This document shows positions 1 through 8,500 of a stretch of 64,000 nucleotides of DNA, one piece after another. The notes below the pieces were generated by a model that did not search any database, was not told the origin of the DNA, and saw only the letters and a program-made list of their open reading frames with translations. Positions within the stretch are counted from its first letter, which is position 1. Every line of letters starts with the position of its first letter. The stretch covers positions 558,001-622,000 of the forward strand of contig VANK01000002.1 in NCBI GenBank assembly GCA_008682415.1. The letters run 5' to 3'. The position numbers and the translations under genes are program-made. The stretch is from Acidobacteria bacterium AB60. Lineage in GTDB: Bacteria; Acidobacteriota; Terriglobia; Terriglobales; Acidobacteriaceae.

Positions 1-756
1 GCCGCCGCACGGAACAACAGCTTCTTCGTCGAATACCAGCCCGTGGTTGAAATCGCTACCCGCCGCGTCGTCGGCGCCGAGGCCCTGGTGCGCTGGAGAC
101 GCGGCGACACCGTCATCAGCCCGGCCAGCTTCATCGGACTCGCCGAGGAGAGCGGCGTCATCACCGAGATCACCCGCATCGTCATCGAAAACGTCGCCCG
201 TGACCTGCCGCGCCTCCTCGAGATCTCGCCCGACTTTCGCGTGGCCATCAACTTCACCGCCACCGACCTCAAACACGAGGCCACGGCCAAACGGCTGATG
301 GAACTCGTCCAGCGCAGCGGCGGCTCGGCGCGCAATATCGTCGTGGAGGCCACGGAACACGGCCTCGTCAGCGGCGTCGAGTGCTCCCGCATGATCTCCG
401 TCCTCCGCCTGGAAGGCTTCCGCGTCGCCATCGACGACTTCGGCACCGGATACTCCAGCCTCTCCTGCCTGCAGGGCATCGACCTCGATCTCCTCAAGAT
501 CGATAAAGCGTTCGTCGATACCATCGGCACCGACGGGGTCACCCGCGGCGTCGTCCTTCATATCATCGAGATCGCTCGTTCTCTGCAGCTGACCATGGTC
601 GCCGAAGGCATCGAGACCGAGCAGCAGGCCAGGTTCCTCCTCGAACGCGGTGTCGAATACGGCCAGGGATGGCTCTTCGGCAAGCCCATGAGTATCGAGA
701 ACCTCACGAAGATGGCGCGCGAAACCGAATCGGCCCAGCCGCTCGTCCCGGCCTGA
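1..756 (+). CDS. EAL-domain cyclic-di-GMP phosphodiesterase (5' end outside window)
   Basis: The reading frame is open from base 1, so the N-terminus lies left of the window; what remains is an almost complete EAL domain. Seen: GAEALVRW (the Glu of the EAL signature at bases 79-81), NFTATDL, VVEATEH, DDFGTGYSSL, KIDKAFV, AEGIET and GQGWLFGKP. These match the metal-binding and catalytic positions of active EAL phosphodiesterases, which hydrolyse c-di-GMP to pGpG. The missing N-terminus could carry a GGDEF, PAS, CSS-motif or membrane sensor domain. The short C-terminal tail after the domain is low-complexity. Catalytic activity is inferred from the intact motif set; the input signal cannot be judged from this fragment. 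Confidence 0.93.
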   Translation, partial: AAARNNSFFVEYQPVVEIATRRVVGAEALVRWRRGDTVISPASFIGLAEESGVITEITRIVIENVARDLPRLLEISPDFRVAINFTATDLKHEATAKRLMELVQRSGGSARNIVVEATEHGLVSGVECSRMISVLRLEGFRVAIDDFGTGYSSLSCLQGIDLDLLKIDKAFVDTIGTDGVTRGVVLHIIEIARSLQLTMVAEGIETEQQARFLLERGVEYGQGWLFGKPMSIENLTKMARETESAQPLVPA

Positions 757-911
757 TCGGGCTTTCAGACTCCGCTTCCCCAAAACGAACCCTCTCTGCA
801 CAAATGAGAGCCCCGTCACATGGCTCCTGGAAGATGACACGTATAATCGGTGCGAACTCTGAGATGCGCCGCGGCCGCAGTCTCCTCCAGCCCTGGCGAA
901 AGACAGGCATC

Positions 912-1286
912 ATGCACCGCTCTCTTTGGCTGGTCTCCCTCTTATCCCTTGCTCTGCCGGCGTTTGCCTCAGGAGAGAAGCGCCCGATCCCCTGCGAGGA
1001 ACTGTGGCCCGCGGTCTCCGCCACCCTCCACAATCCCAGGAACTACCTCGCCGTGGCGGTCGATAATGAAGCCATGCGCGCCAACTTCGTCGTAACCGGC
1101 GCCCTCTATCCCGCCATGAACCTCGTCGAGCTCAAGCCGGGCAAAAAGGGATGCGACCTCCGCCTCCACGTCGGATTCACCGGCGCAGACGATCAGTGGG
1201 CCTTCCGGGTGCGCGTGGCCAAAGCACTCAAAAAACTCGAGGCCGCAAAAGCCTCCATCCCCTCTGGCTCACAGCCGGCCCAGTAG
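912..1286 (+). CDS. small secreted protein of unknown function
   Basis: A 124-residue protein. The start at 912 (MHRSLWLVSLLSLALPAFAS) gives a clean Sec signal peptide with cleavage expected near residue 20. The frame is open further upstream, but that part has no signal sequence and looks non-coding. The mature part has two cysteines (PCEEL and GCDLR), plausibly a disulfide, and a C-terminal amphipathic Lys/Ala-rich helix. No catalytic motif is visible. It lies between the EAL gene and a leftward gene and is probably its own transcription unit. I do not recognise the family; export to the periplasm is inferred from the signal peptide only. Confidence 0.6.
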   Translation: MHRSLWLVSLLSLALPAFASGEKRPIPCEELWPAVSATLHNPRNYLAVAVDNEAMRANFVVTGALYPAMNLVELKPGKKGCDLRLHVGFTGADDQWAFRVRVAKALKKLEAAKASIPSGSQPAQ

Positions 1287-1325
1287 GATTAGCGGTCCCC
1301 AGTCACCATCACGAAATGAACCGCC

Positions 1326-2249
1326 TCACTCTTCCCCTGACCCGGAAGAAGCCCAGGCGTGAACGGCTCCTGACCATGAGCGGCGCGGCGGCAGTTCGGG
1401 CGTGTGCGGGATGAGCTCCCACAGTCCGATGCAGGCAAGCCCCACCAGGTTCGGGAAGAGCATCGGAGCCAGAGGCGGCGCGCCGTTGATCAGGCGATCC
1501 CAGAGGCTGTGCCCCGGCTCCAACAGGTTTGCCTGCAAATGAAACCAGAAGCCGAGAATCCCAACGATGGCCTGCACCAGCAGCACCGCCACGCACAAAT
1601 CCAGAAATCTCCGCCCCACGTTGGCCAGAACGGGAACCAGCAGGAATCCCGTGGCAAAGGCTGAGGAGATGACCGGGATCCACTCGGTCCGTGCGAAGAA
1701 GCCGTTGGACGCGTGGTCGGTCAACGAAAGCACAAAGTTCCCGAAGAATCCTCCCAGCGCCATGAACATCACCCACCGCGCCCACTCTGCGGAACGTGCC
1801 GGAACCATGCGGTTGACCAGGAGAAGAAAGCCGAGCCCCGTATAGGCAAGCGGCGCTGCGAACGGGGCGGCGTACGTGAGGCTCGACAAGGTGCGGTCGA
1901 GGAAGAAACGGCTCTCCAGGTGGTAGAGGACTCCCCCCAGCCCGGTGAGCACCGACAGGCCGCCAACAAGATAGCCAACATCGCGCCACGGTGCGTCGAA
2001 TCCACCCACCCATCGCAGAGCGATGACGGCGGCTAGCAGAATCGGCGCGCCCATGGAGAAGTAGAGCGGGATATACTCGGCCTTCTTCGCGAAGAGATTG
2101 ACCGAGTGCGCAATCTCGATATCGACGGCGAGAATGAGCAGGTTAACCGTGACGAACAGATCCAGCCAGAGCCGGGAATCGTGCGCCCACTTGAGCCCGG
2201 GATGATTGACGAGGCGTTGCGCGCGTTGAGGAAGACTATCTCCGGCCAT
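1326..2249 (-). CDS. polytopic membrane protein coupled to the octaheme cytochrome
   Basis: 307 residues with about eight hydrophobic helices (roughly residues 28-50, 58-80, 90-110, 120-145, 155-175, 190-210, 215-240 and 260-280). Several histidines and acidic residues lie inside or next to helices (for example VDIEIAHS, VLYHLES, SLTDH, FWFHLQ), as expected for a quinone- or heme-interacting subunit, though no classical NrfD or cytochrome b motif is obvious. The ATG at 2249 overlaps the end of the cytochrome gene by 14 bp, so the two are almost certainly translationally coupled. Inference: a membrane anchor or quinol oxidoreductase partner that exchanges electrons with the cytochrome. I do not recognise a named family. 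Confidence 0.75.
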   Translation of the reverse strand: MAGDSLPQRAQRLVNHPGLKWAHDSRLWLDLFVTVNLLILAVDIEIAHSVNLFAKKAEYIPLYFSMGAPILLAAVIALRWVGGFDAPWRDVGYLVGGLSVLTGLGGVLYHLESRFFLDRTLSSLTYAAPFAAPLAYTGLGFLLLVNRMVPARSAEWARWVMFMALGGFFGNFVLSLTDHASNGFFARTEWIPVISSAFATGFLLVPVLANVGRRFLDLCVAVLLVQAIVGILGFWFHLQANLLEPGHSLWDRLINGAPPLAPMLFPNLVGLACIGLWELIPHTPELPPRRSWSGAVHAWASSGSGEE

Positions 2250-3472
2250 GCTCTCTCCGCAGCTCCTCCGCCTGGTGCTGAAGCTCGATCTTCTTGCGCA
2301 GGAGCTCGTAGTTGCCGTGCCACTGCACGAAGTCGGCTCCGCCCATAAAGGCGCCGTGCTTGCTCGTGCGGCCGTCGTAATGCCACATATCGAAAAAGAG
2401 AAAGTCGATCGGCTGCGTGAACTGCGGGCCGGTGAGGACATTGTCCTTCCGCAGCCCGTCCATAATGTTTTTCGCCTCGGTGATCTTGTCATTGGTTCCG
2501 TTCAGCACCAGCTCGGCGTTGCTGTAGACGCGATCGATGCGGTCGCGCGCGTGGCATTGCGTGCACACCTGCTTCATGTTGATCTGCGCTTGCAGGTAGT
2601 TGGGACGATGCGTGCTGATCTGGTTGGCCAGATACCAGCTCAGCCGGTCCGAAGGATTGTGCGTCATCTTCAGCCCGTTGATGCCGCTCATGTGGCAGGT
2701 AGCGCACGTGGGCACGAACATGTCGCGCGTCGTGAGCGTGCGTGGATCGGCCTTCAGGTTGAGCAGCGTGCGCTGCGCGGCGAACATAATGCCGTGCCTC
2801 GACTCGCTGTAGATCTCCACCTGCGAGTGATCAGGGCCCATGTGGCACTGCGCGCAGGTCGAAGGCAGGCGAGCCAACTCCACGGAGCTGGTGTGTCGCG
2901 AATGGCATTCAGTGCACGTGCCGATCGTGCCGTCGTCGTTGGGCTTGCCCACGGCGTGGCACTGCTCGCACCCTCCGTTGACGGCCGCGTGGCCCTCCGG
3001 CATCACCAGCGGGTTCGGCGGCCGGTTGGTTCCACCGGGCTGGAACTGCTCGCTGAATGCAACTTGCTCTTTCGTTAGACCGGCGGATCCGTGCACCGCG
3101 GCCCAGCTTGGAGCCGGCGTGGCGGCTGCGGAGGAACTCCTGGTACTCGTTCTCGTGGCACGAGCGGCAGTTCCCGGCAGTCAGATGCTCGGCGATCACA
3201 AAGCCGTGGTGATCCACCTTGCTCTGGCCTTGCGCCGGCTGGTGGCAGTCCAGGCAGTTGATGCCCTTTTTGGCATGCGCCGACATCTCATACTCGTGGA
3301 CAATGGGGTACTGAAGCCGCGCATGGCACTCGGCACACTTGCCCGAGGCACGCACGAAGTCGGCCGTGGGCTGTTCGGTTTCAACCTTGGGACGCGCTCG
3401 ATTGACGAGAAAGGCCGCCAGAATCAAGGCAAACGCAGCAACAATGGCAATGAAGACAGACCGGAACGACAT
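2236..3472 (-). pseudogene. octaheme cytochrome c, hydroxylamine-dehydrogenase (HAO) family, frameshifted
   Basis: Two overlapping frames join into one protein of about 412 residues. The first frame (start at 3472) has an N-terminal anchor (SFRSVFIAIVAAFALILAAF) and heme sites CAECH, CLDCH and CRSCH. The second (stop at 2236) has CEQCH, CTECH, CAQCH, CATCH and CTQCH. The total of eight CxxCH, with HAO-like spacing and the C-terminal MWHYDGRTSKHGAF and ADFVQWHGNYEL segments, fits the octaheme HAO/eHao superfamily (hydroxylamine oxidation or nitrite/hydroxylamine reduction). The frames meet near base 3106 (SRHAGSK, then WAAVHG), consistent with a 2-bp loss or 1-bp gain. Start 3472 is preferred over 3526, which falls in a regulatory palindrome. 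It could be a functional gene carrying a sequence error. The presence of the P460 cross-linking tyrosine could not be decided by eye. Confidence 0.8.
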
Positions 3473-3524
3473 GAGGACAGGGGAATCTCCCTTCAGCAGA
3501 TTGGACGACGAGATACAGCCCAGC

Positions 3525-3542
3525 ATGTGATCGGGATCACAT
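3525..3542. promoter_or_regulatory. perfect Crp/Fnr-family operator palindrome
   Basis: An 18-bp perfect inverted repeat, ATGTGATC-GG-GATCACAT, containing TGTGA-N6-TCACA, the exact Crp consensus core. It sits in the divergent region about 53 bp upstream of the cytochrome start (3472) and 126 bp upstream of the rightward gene at 3668. Binding by a Crp/Fnr-superfamily activator that controls the cytochrome and membrane-protein unit is inferred. Confidence 0.65.
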
Positions 3543-3667
3543 ACTAGCTCCGGGACCGCTTGCCTGCACAGGTCTCCACCCTGGCCGGCATCGGATTCGC
3601 CAAAGCGTTCGTCTCAAACGGCGGAAAGACAACTTCCTCACCGCAGAAATACGTCCAAGCTCCCGTC

Positions 3668-4474
3668 ATGTATCGGGATCGCAAACCTTCTCGGAATTGG
3701 CCCTTCCGCTTCATACGCCTGCCTTGGCTGCTTCTTCCAGCCTTGATCTTCCTTGGAGCCTTGGCCTGCGCGGAGCAGATCGCCGTCCTTCAGAAACAGG
3801 GCGCGATGCACGGCTTCCTTCTCCTCCTCGATGAGAACGGAAAGGAGATCGCCGTTGGCGACCAAATCAACATCGTTCACGGAAACGAGATCCACTCCCG
3901 CCTGGAATTCCACTTTCACGACGGCTCCATCGACGACGAAACGACCGACTTCCGCCAGACCTCTGTCTTTGAGCTGATCCGCGATTACCACGTGCAGAAG
4001 GGCCCGTCTTTTCCCAAACCCTCAGACGTCACGATCGATGTCCCGGTACGCGAGGTGCGCTGGGTGGAATCCTCCGCCGGCAAGCCGCCCCGGACCAGGA
4101 TCCAGCACGTCGACCTTCCCCCCGATCTCATCAACGGCATGGTCTCCATGGTCCCGGAGAATTTCCCGCCCAAAGCCACCGAGGTCAAGGTGTCCTACCT
4201 CGCGGTCGAGTCGAAGCCGCGGGTCGTCTCCCTCAAGTTCGCTCCGGACGGATCGGAGCGCGTGCGCCTTGGAGAGAGCCATCGCGAAGCCGATCGCTTC
4301 AACGTCCACGTCGATCTCGGCGGAGTCGCCGGAGCCGTCGCCCCCGTCATCGGAAAGCAGCCCCCGGACATGGAGATCTGGACGATCCGCCCCATCCCAA
4401 CCTTCGTCAAAATGGTCGCCCCGCTCTACAACCAGGGCCCCCTCTGGACCATGGAGCTGGGCGCGCCCCGTTAG
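3668..4474 (+). CDS. secreted protein of unknown function
   Basis: 268 residues. The start at 3668 places a basic N-terminus (MYRDRKPSRNWPFRFIR) before a hydrophobic stretch (LPWLLLPALIFLGALACAEQ), an export signal or signal anchor. An upstream ATG at 3560 is in frame but would bury this signal. The mature region is rich in beta-like segments (GFLLLLDENGKEIAVGDQ, then HSRLEFHFHDGSIDDETTDF), with no catalytic signature. It is transcribed divergently from the octaheme cytochrome, so the Crp-type palindrome could also serve it. Function unknown. Confidence 0.7.
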   Translation: MYRDRKPSRNWPFRFIRLPWLLLPALIFLGALACAEQIAVLQKQGAMHGFLLLLDENGKEIAVGDQINIVHGNEIHSRLEFHFHDGSIDDETTDFRQTSVFELIRDYHVQKGPSFPKPSDVTIDVPVREVRWVESSAGKPPRTRIQHVDLPPDLINGMVSMVPENFPPKATEVKVSYLAVESKPRVVSLKFAPDGSERVRLGESHREADRFNVHVDLGGVAGAVAPVIGKQPPDMEIWTIRPIPTFVKMVAPLYNQGPLWTMELGAPR

Positions 4475-5152
4475 CTAGAACTCCGTGATCTCCGGCGCTG
4501 GCTCGCCCGTCCACGCAAAACGATAGCTCCGGCCCTTCCGCACATTCGTCACCAGCGCCGGCACAAAGCACGCCAGGCAATTCCCCCCATCCCGTCGCAC
4601 GCTCGGGTACGCCACGCCATGAGAACCCGACTCCAGCAGCTCCTCCGCAAGCCTCTGCGACTCCACGTAGCTCTCCGGCGCCAGGCATCCCGCGAACTCC
4701 GGCGCCTCCCTCAGATCGTGAAAGTCACTGTTGAAATCCGCTAAATAGTCGTCGTACGTCACCTCGTCGTAAAAGCGCCCGATCTCGGCCAGAGCCACCG
4801 CCTTGTGAAAACTGATCTCCGCCTGCGACGTCTCCAATTCGAACGCCGCGTACCACGCCCCGCGGTCCGGCCCATTGAAACGGCTGCCCTCCGGGTGCGC
4901 ATGGGTGAACGACGCATTCACCACGCTGGCGTACGGAACTCCGAAGACCAGCTCCTGGGCACTGATCCCGGGCAGCAGCTGGCGTTCTGCCAGCAGCCGC
5001 TCGTTAGTGGCGTTGTCGAAATCGAAGATCGCCTTCAGGTGCTCGTCATCGTTGGCGATCAACCCAAGAACGCTCTCCTCCCTGGGCCGGTACTTCGAGG
5101 AGATCAGTCGATGCGTATCGTGGCGCGTGATGCGATGGACCGGAGGAGTCAT
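4475..5152 (-). CDS. RES-domain toxin (NAD-degrading family) of a RES/Xre system
   Basis: 225 residues. The central segment SRFNGPDRGAWYAAFELET followed by QAEISFHK matches the RES domain core, in which Arg, Tyr, Glu and Ser residues line an ADP-ribosyltransferase-like pocket; characterised RES toxins degrade NAD+. The gene lies 28 bp downstream of a DUF2384 antitoxin on the same strand, the standard antitoxin-first order. The start is the ATG at 5152. Its stop abuts the stop of the convergent secreted-protein gene, so the two units end back to back. Toxicity is inferred from the family. Confidence 0.82.
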   Translation of the reverse strand: MTPPVHRITRHDTHRLISSKYRPREESVLGLIANDDEHLKAIFDFDNATNERLLAERQLLPGISAQELVFGVPYASVVNASFTHAHPEGSRFNGPDRGAWYAAFELETSQAEISFHKAVALAEIGRFYDEVTYDDYLADFNSDFHDLREAPEFAGCLAPESYVESQRLAEELLESGSHGVAYPSVRRDGGNCLACFVPALVTNVRKGRSYRFAWTGEPAPEITEF

Positions 5153-5180
5153 GGGAGTTTTTCAGCGGTGAAAGGGAGCA

Positions 5181-5648
5181 CTAAACTCCGCCCCGGCGAG
5201 CATCCAGGAGGCGCCGGACCGTATGCATGGCCGGCACCCCGCCCTGGAGCATGTACGCCAGCGGTGTCCGGCCGGCAAAGATGCGGTTGGTGTTCGGCAG
5301 CTTGATCCACTCATCCGCAAGGGCCTCCCCATGCAGAATATGGAGAGCTTTGAAGATCCCCACCAGGTACGAAACCCGATACATCTGGTCCGGATCAAGA
5401 ACCTTCGCCTCCGGGTTCTTCTTCAACCCCAGATAGGAGGCATGCGACATCCCGCCCAGCAGCTCGCGGACATCCTCCTCGCGCAGCTTCCAGCGGGCGG
5501 CAATGTTGAACACCGCCTGCAGGCCGCCGGCGCTCAGCCGGCGCCGAACCTCCTTCGAGGCCAGGTCCACAAATTCCGGGGGGGCGTAGCGGGTCGCGGG
5601 ATAGGCGAGTGGTGCCGATCGAACTCTCACAGACACAAGTATAGTCAA
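5181..5648 (-). CDS. Xre/MbcA/ParS-type (DUF2384) antitoxin
   Basis: 155 residues. The N-terminal half carries a helix-turn-helix-like region (GGLQAVFNIAARWKLREEDV), and the C-terminal half is the DUF2384 toxin-binding domain ending in the characteristic GRTPLAYMLQGGVPAM motif. It should neutralise the adjacent RES toxin and autorepress. The longest frame starts at TTG 5648, directly next to a nested inverted repeat. GTG codons slightly downstream are alternative starts, and the true N-terminus is unsettled. It lies directly downstream of dnaN on the same strand (52 bp apart). Confidence 0.82.
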   Translation of the reverse strand: MTILVSVRVRSAPLAYPATRYAPPEFVDLASKEVRRRLSAGGLQAVFNIAARWKLREEDVRELLGGMSHASYLGLKKNPEAKVLDPDQMYRVSYLVGIFKALHILHGEALADEWIKLPNTNRIFAGRTPLAYMLQGGVPAMHTVRRLLDARRGGV

Positions 5649-5683
5649 TTTCGACTACTTGAAAAGTCGAAAGCGACTTTCGA
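5649..5683. promoter_or_regulatory. nested inverted repeats, likely toxin-antitoxin operator
   Basis: TTTCGACT (5649-5656) pairs with AGTCGAAA (5665-5672). TCGAAAG (5667-5673) pairs with CTTTCGA (5677-5683). AAAGTCG (5663-5669) pairs with CGACTTT (5674-5680). Several overlapping copies of an AGTCGAAA-like half-site sit immediately upstream of the antitoxin, as expected for cooperative autorepression. Confidence 0.55.
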
Positions 5684-5700
5684 AGCGAAAATGTAGTCGC

Positions 5701-6873
5701 TCAGATCCGCATCGGCATTAGCACATACCGCGACCGGTACTCCGCATCTGGATCCTCCGGCCGCATCTGCCCCGCGCTCTGCGAGTCCTTGAACTCCAGC
5801 CGGACCTCGCCCTCATTTCCCAGTGCCTTCAAAAATTCGAGAATGTATCCGGAGTTGAACCCCACCACGATCGGGTCGCTCGAATACGGCGTGTCAATCG
5901 TATCCTCCGACTCGCCCGACTCCGTCGACTGCGAGCTGATCCGCAGCTCGTTGCTTTCCAGCCGCAGCCGGATCGCCCCCGAACGCTCATCCGCAAACTG
6001 CGCCACGCGCTGAATCGCCGACGACAGCTCCGCCGACCGAACCACCGCGAACTTCGAGTTGTCCCGCGGCATCACCGCCTCGTAGTTCGGGAACTGCCCC
6101 GAAAGTTTCCGCGAGCTCAGCGTCCGGTGGCCCACCCGGAAGAACAGCGTGTGATCGTCATCCGCAAACTCCACCGACGTCGCGTCCGAGTTCGCCAGCA
6201 GCGCCTGCAGCTCCTGCAAGGCCTTCCGCGGAACCAGCACCCGCTTCTCCCCGCTGATGCCCTCCAGCGGCTCGCCCGGCTTCTCCACAAACGACAGCCG
6301 GTGCCCGTCGGTCGCCACCATCGCAATCGACTCCGCCTTCAGAACCATCAGCGCGCCGTTCAGCGTGTACCGCGACTCCTCGTTCGAGATTGCAAAGATC
6401 GTCCGGGCGATGAGCGTCTTCAGCGTCGCCGCCGGAATGCTCGTTACCGCCACCGTGGGAAACTCCGGCACCTGCGGATAGTTCGCCCGCGCCATCCCCA
6501 CCATCTTGGTATTCGACCGCCCGCTCCGGATCTGCACCCAGTGGTTCTCCAGCAGCTTGATCGAGATATCCCCGTCCGGCAGCAGCTTGATGTAGTCGTA
6601 CAGTTTGCGCGCCGGAATCGTGCACGACCCCGGCTTCTTCACCTTCACCGCGGCGCTCGTCCGGATCGCCTGGTCCAGGTCCGTCGCCGTAATGTTGAGC
6701 CGCTCGCCGTCCGCCTCGATCAGGAAGTTGGAGAGGATCGGGATTGTCGTCTTCCGCTCGACGACGCTCTGCGTTGCCGTCAGCTCTTTCACCAGTTCCT
6801 GGCGGCTTACCGTAATCTCCATCGCTGCCCCCTGCGCGGCCGGTTTCTCTACTTCCGTATCGATCAAAGCCAT
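5701..6873 (-). CDS. dnaN: DNA polymerase III beta subunit (sliding clamp)
   Basis: 390 residues from the ATG at 6873. The three repeated clamp folds are recognisable: the N-terminal SRQELVKELTATQSVVERK, a middle domain beginning near FPTVAVTSIPAATLK, and the C-terminal YVLMPMRI typical of beta clamps. It forms the ring that tethers replicative polymerase to DNA. The start at 6873 follows a purine-rich GAGAGGGTGGG. The ATG at 6822 (MEITVSRQEL) aligns best with other clamps and also has an AGGGGG ribosome site, so it is a strong alternative. dnaA is not adjacent; the neighbours are a toxin-antitoxin pair downstream and a long non-coding region upstream. Confidence 0.97.
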   Translation of the reverse strand: MALIDTEVEKPAAQGAAMEITVSRQELVKELTATQSVVERKTTIPILSNFLIEADGERLNITATDLDQAIRTSAAVKVKKPGSCTIPARKLYDYIKLLPDGDISIKLLENHWVQIRSGRSNTKMVGMARANYPQVPEFPTVAVTSIPAATLKTLIARTIFAISNEESRYTLNGALMVLKAESIAMVATDGHRLSFVEKPGEPLEGISGEKRVLVPRKALQELQALLANSDATSVEFADDDHTLFFRVGHRTLSSRKLSGQFPNYEAVMPRDNSKFAVVRSAELSSAIQRVAQFADERSGAIRLRLESNELRISSQSTESGESEDTIDTPYSSDPIVVGFNSGYILEFLKALGNEGEVRLEFKDSQSAGQMRPEDPDAEYRSRYVLMPMRI

Positions 6874-7553
6874 GGAATCCCACCCTCTCACCGCAACCCG
6901 CTACCGCGGCCAGCCCCACTCTGGCCACACAATACAACACCCGGATGCCGGCCGGGAACGACGGTTGCTGCTTCTGCCTTGATTGTATTCACCTTGTCAT
7001 CAAAGAAACTCTGGAAATCCAGCCCCTTATCTGGGAAATCCGCGCAGAATGCCTTCCCATGGCGCCCAATGTTTCGAACCGGGCACCGGCACCCGGCCCC
7101 AGGCGTCCCTCCCGCACAATGCCCCCGCTCCGCACGAAGACGCCCGCATCCTTCCCCTGCGCGTTGTGCGACGGAGAGGGGGAGATGTGGGTGAGATTTA
7201 CCTACACATCCCGTAGTCCCCGTAGTTCTCGCAGGAAAAGTGGAAATGTGGCGGAACTCCCTCCGACTCATCCCATTACCCTCTATCCCTTTTTTCTAAA
7301 ACCCGGCTGTGGGTTTCAGGACATTTGGAAAACCAACCCGACACTCCCAAGAGACGACCCCGTTTTCCCACGCCTTCAACAACCCCCGCAAAAACGGCTG
7401 TGGAAGCCGCGCTGCTTCTGTGTGAAAGCCGTCCCCGCCCGCATCAATCCAGCGCTTCGGCGGCACGCGTCCTCCACAGCGGACAAGCTTTCCACGGTCT
7501 CCACAACCCTCGGCCCAGCGGAGGAAATCCCTCGGTGTATGGTGGAGGACGTC
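6874..7553. other. 680-bp non-coding region upstream of dnaN
   Basis: No credible gene is present; the open frames here lack codon bias and end in low-complexity peptides. It holds the dnaN promoter region and scattered TCCACA/TGTGGA motifs (for example near 7413, 7473 and 7498), about 7 of 9 matches to the DnaA box, plus a T-run near 7291. A role in replication initiation is possible but unproven. Confidence 0.4.
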
Positions 7554-8498
7554 ATGCAAACTCTCCCGCTGAGGTTCGTAGCCACAGCCCAACGCGCCGC
7601 CCGCGCTCTTCTGGTCCTTGCCTCTCTGCTCGTCGCCTCAGCCCTCGGCAGAGCCCAGCAGATCGCCTTCACCTGGGACGACGTGCCCGCTCACAGTGCC
7701 ATGCCCCCGGGCGAGACCCGCGTCGCCATCGCCCAGAAGCTCATCGCCGCCATGAAGGACGCCGGCCTTCCCCCGGTCTACGGCTTCGTCAACGGCGTCG
7801 CCGTGGAGCGCGAGCCAGCCTCCGAACGTGTCTTCAAGATCTGGCGCGACGCCGGCCTCTTCCTCGGCAACCATGCCTGGTCGCACATGAACCTCAACAC
7901 CGCCACGCTGGCTGACTGGGAGGCCGACGTCCTCAAGAACGAACCCCTCCTCGAAAAGGCTGCCGCCGGCACCGACTGGCACTGGCTCCGCTATCCCTTC
8001 CTCGCCGAGGGCGACACTCCGGAAAAGCGCCTGGCTGCCCGCAAATTCCTGGCAGACCACAACTACAAAATCGCCGCCGTCACCATGAGCTTCGGCGACT
8101 ACATGTGGAACGAGCCCTACGCCCGCTGCTCCGCAAAGAACGACACCGCCGCGATCGCCCAACTCGAAACCAGCTACCTCGACGCCGCTGCCGCCGACGC
8201 AGACTTCCGCCGCGCCATGGCCAGGGCTCTCTTCGGACATGACATCCCCTACGTCCTGCTCATGCACGTCGGCGCATTCGACGCACGCATGCTCCCGCGT
8301 CTCCTCGCTCTCTACAAGAGCAAGGGCTTCCACTTCGTCACTCTGCAGGAGGGCGAGAAGGATCCCTTTTACAAGGGGTCGATGAACCCCGCACTCGACC
8401 TTCCTCCCGACACGCTTGAGTCCGCCATGCACGCCAAAGGGCTCCCTCTTCCATCACACCCCCGGCCGAACATCGACGTCAACAGTTTGTGCCGATAA
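7554..8498 (+). CDS. secreted polysaccharide deacetylase (NodB family)
   Basis: 314 residues. The ATG at 7554 is preceded by GGAGG with ideal spacing and opens a signal peptide ending near LGRAQ. Carbohydrate esterase 4 motifs: FTWDDVPAHS (second Asp for metal), GNHAWSHMNL (HxxxH metal ligands) and RYPFLAEGD (Arg-Pro-acidic motif 3), with a later LMHVGAFD segment matching the catalytic-His region. Members remove N- or O-acetyl groups from polysaccharides such as peptidoglycan, chitin or xylan. The substrate cannot be read from sequence. The motif 1 variant TWDDVP rather than TFDDGP is typical of the more divergent extracellular subgroup. Confidence 0.85.
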   Translation: MQTLPLRFVATAQRAARALLVLASLLVASALGRAQQIAFTWDDVPAHSAMPPGETRVAIAQKLIAAMKDAGLPPVYGFVNGVAVEREPASERVFKIWRDAGLFLGNHAWSHMNLNTATLADWEADVLKNEPLLEKAAAGTDWHWLRYPFLAEGDTPEKRLAARKFLADHNYKIAAVTMSFGDYMWNEPYARCSAKNDTAAIAQLETSYLDAAAADADFRRAMARALFGHDIPYVLLMHVGAFDARMLPRLLALYKSKGFHFVTLQEGEKDPFYKGSMNPALDLPPDTLESAMHAKGLPLPSHPRPNIDVNSLCR

Positions 8499-8500
8499 GC

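Noticed and set aside
669..911. N-terminal extension of the small secreted protein gene
   Set aside because: It overlaps the EAL gene, lacks a ribosome site and hides the signal peptide.
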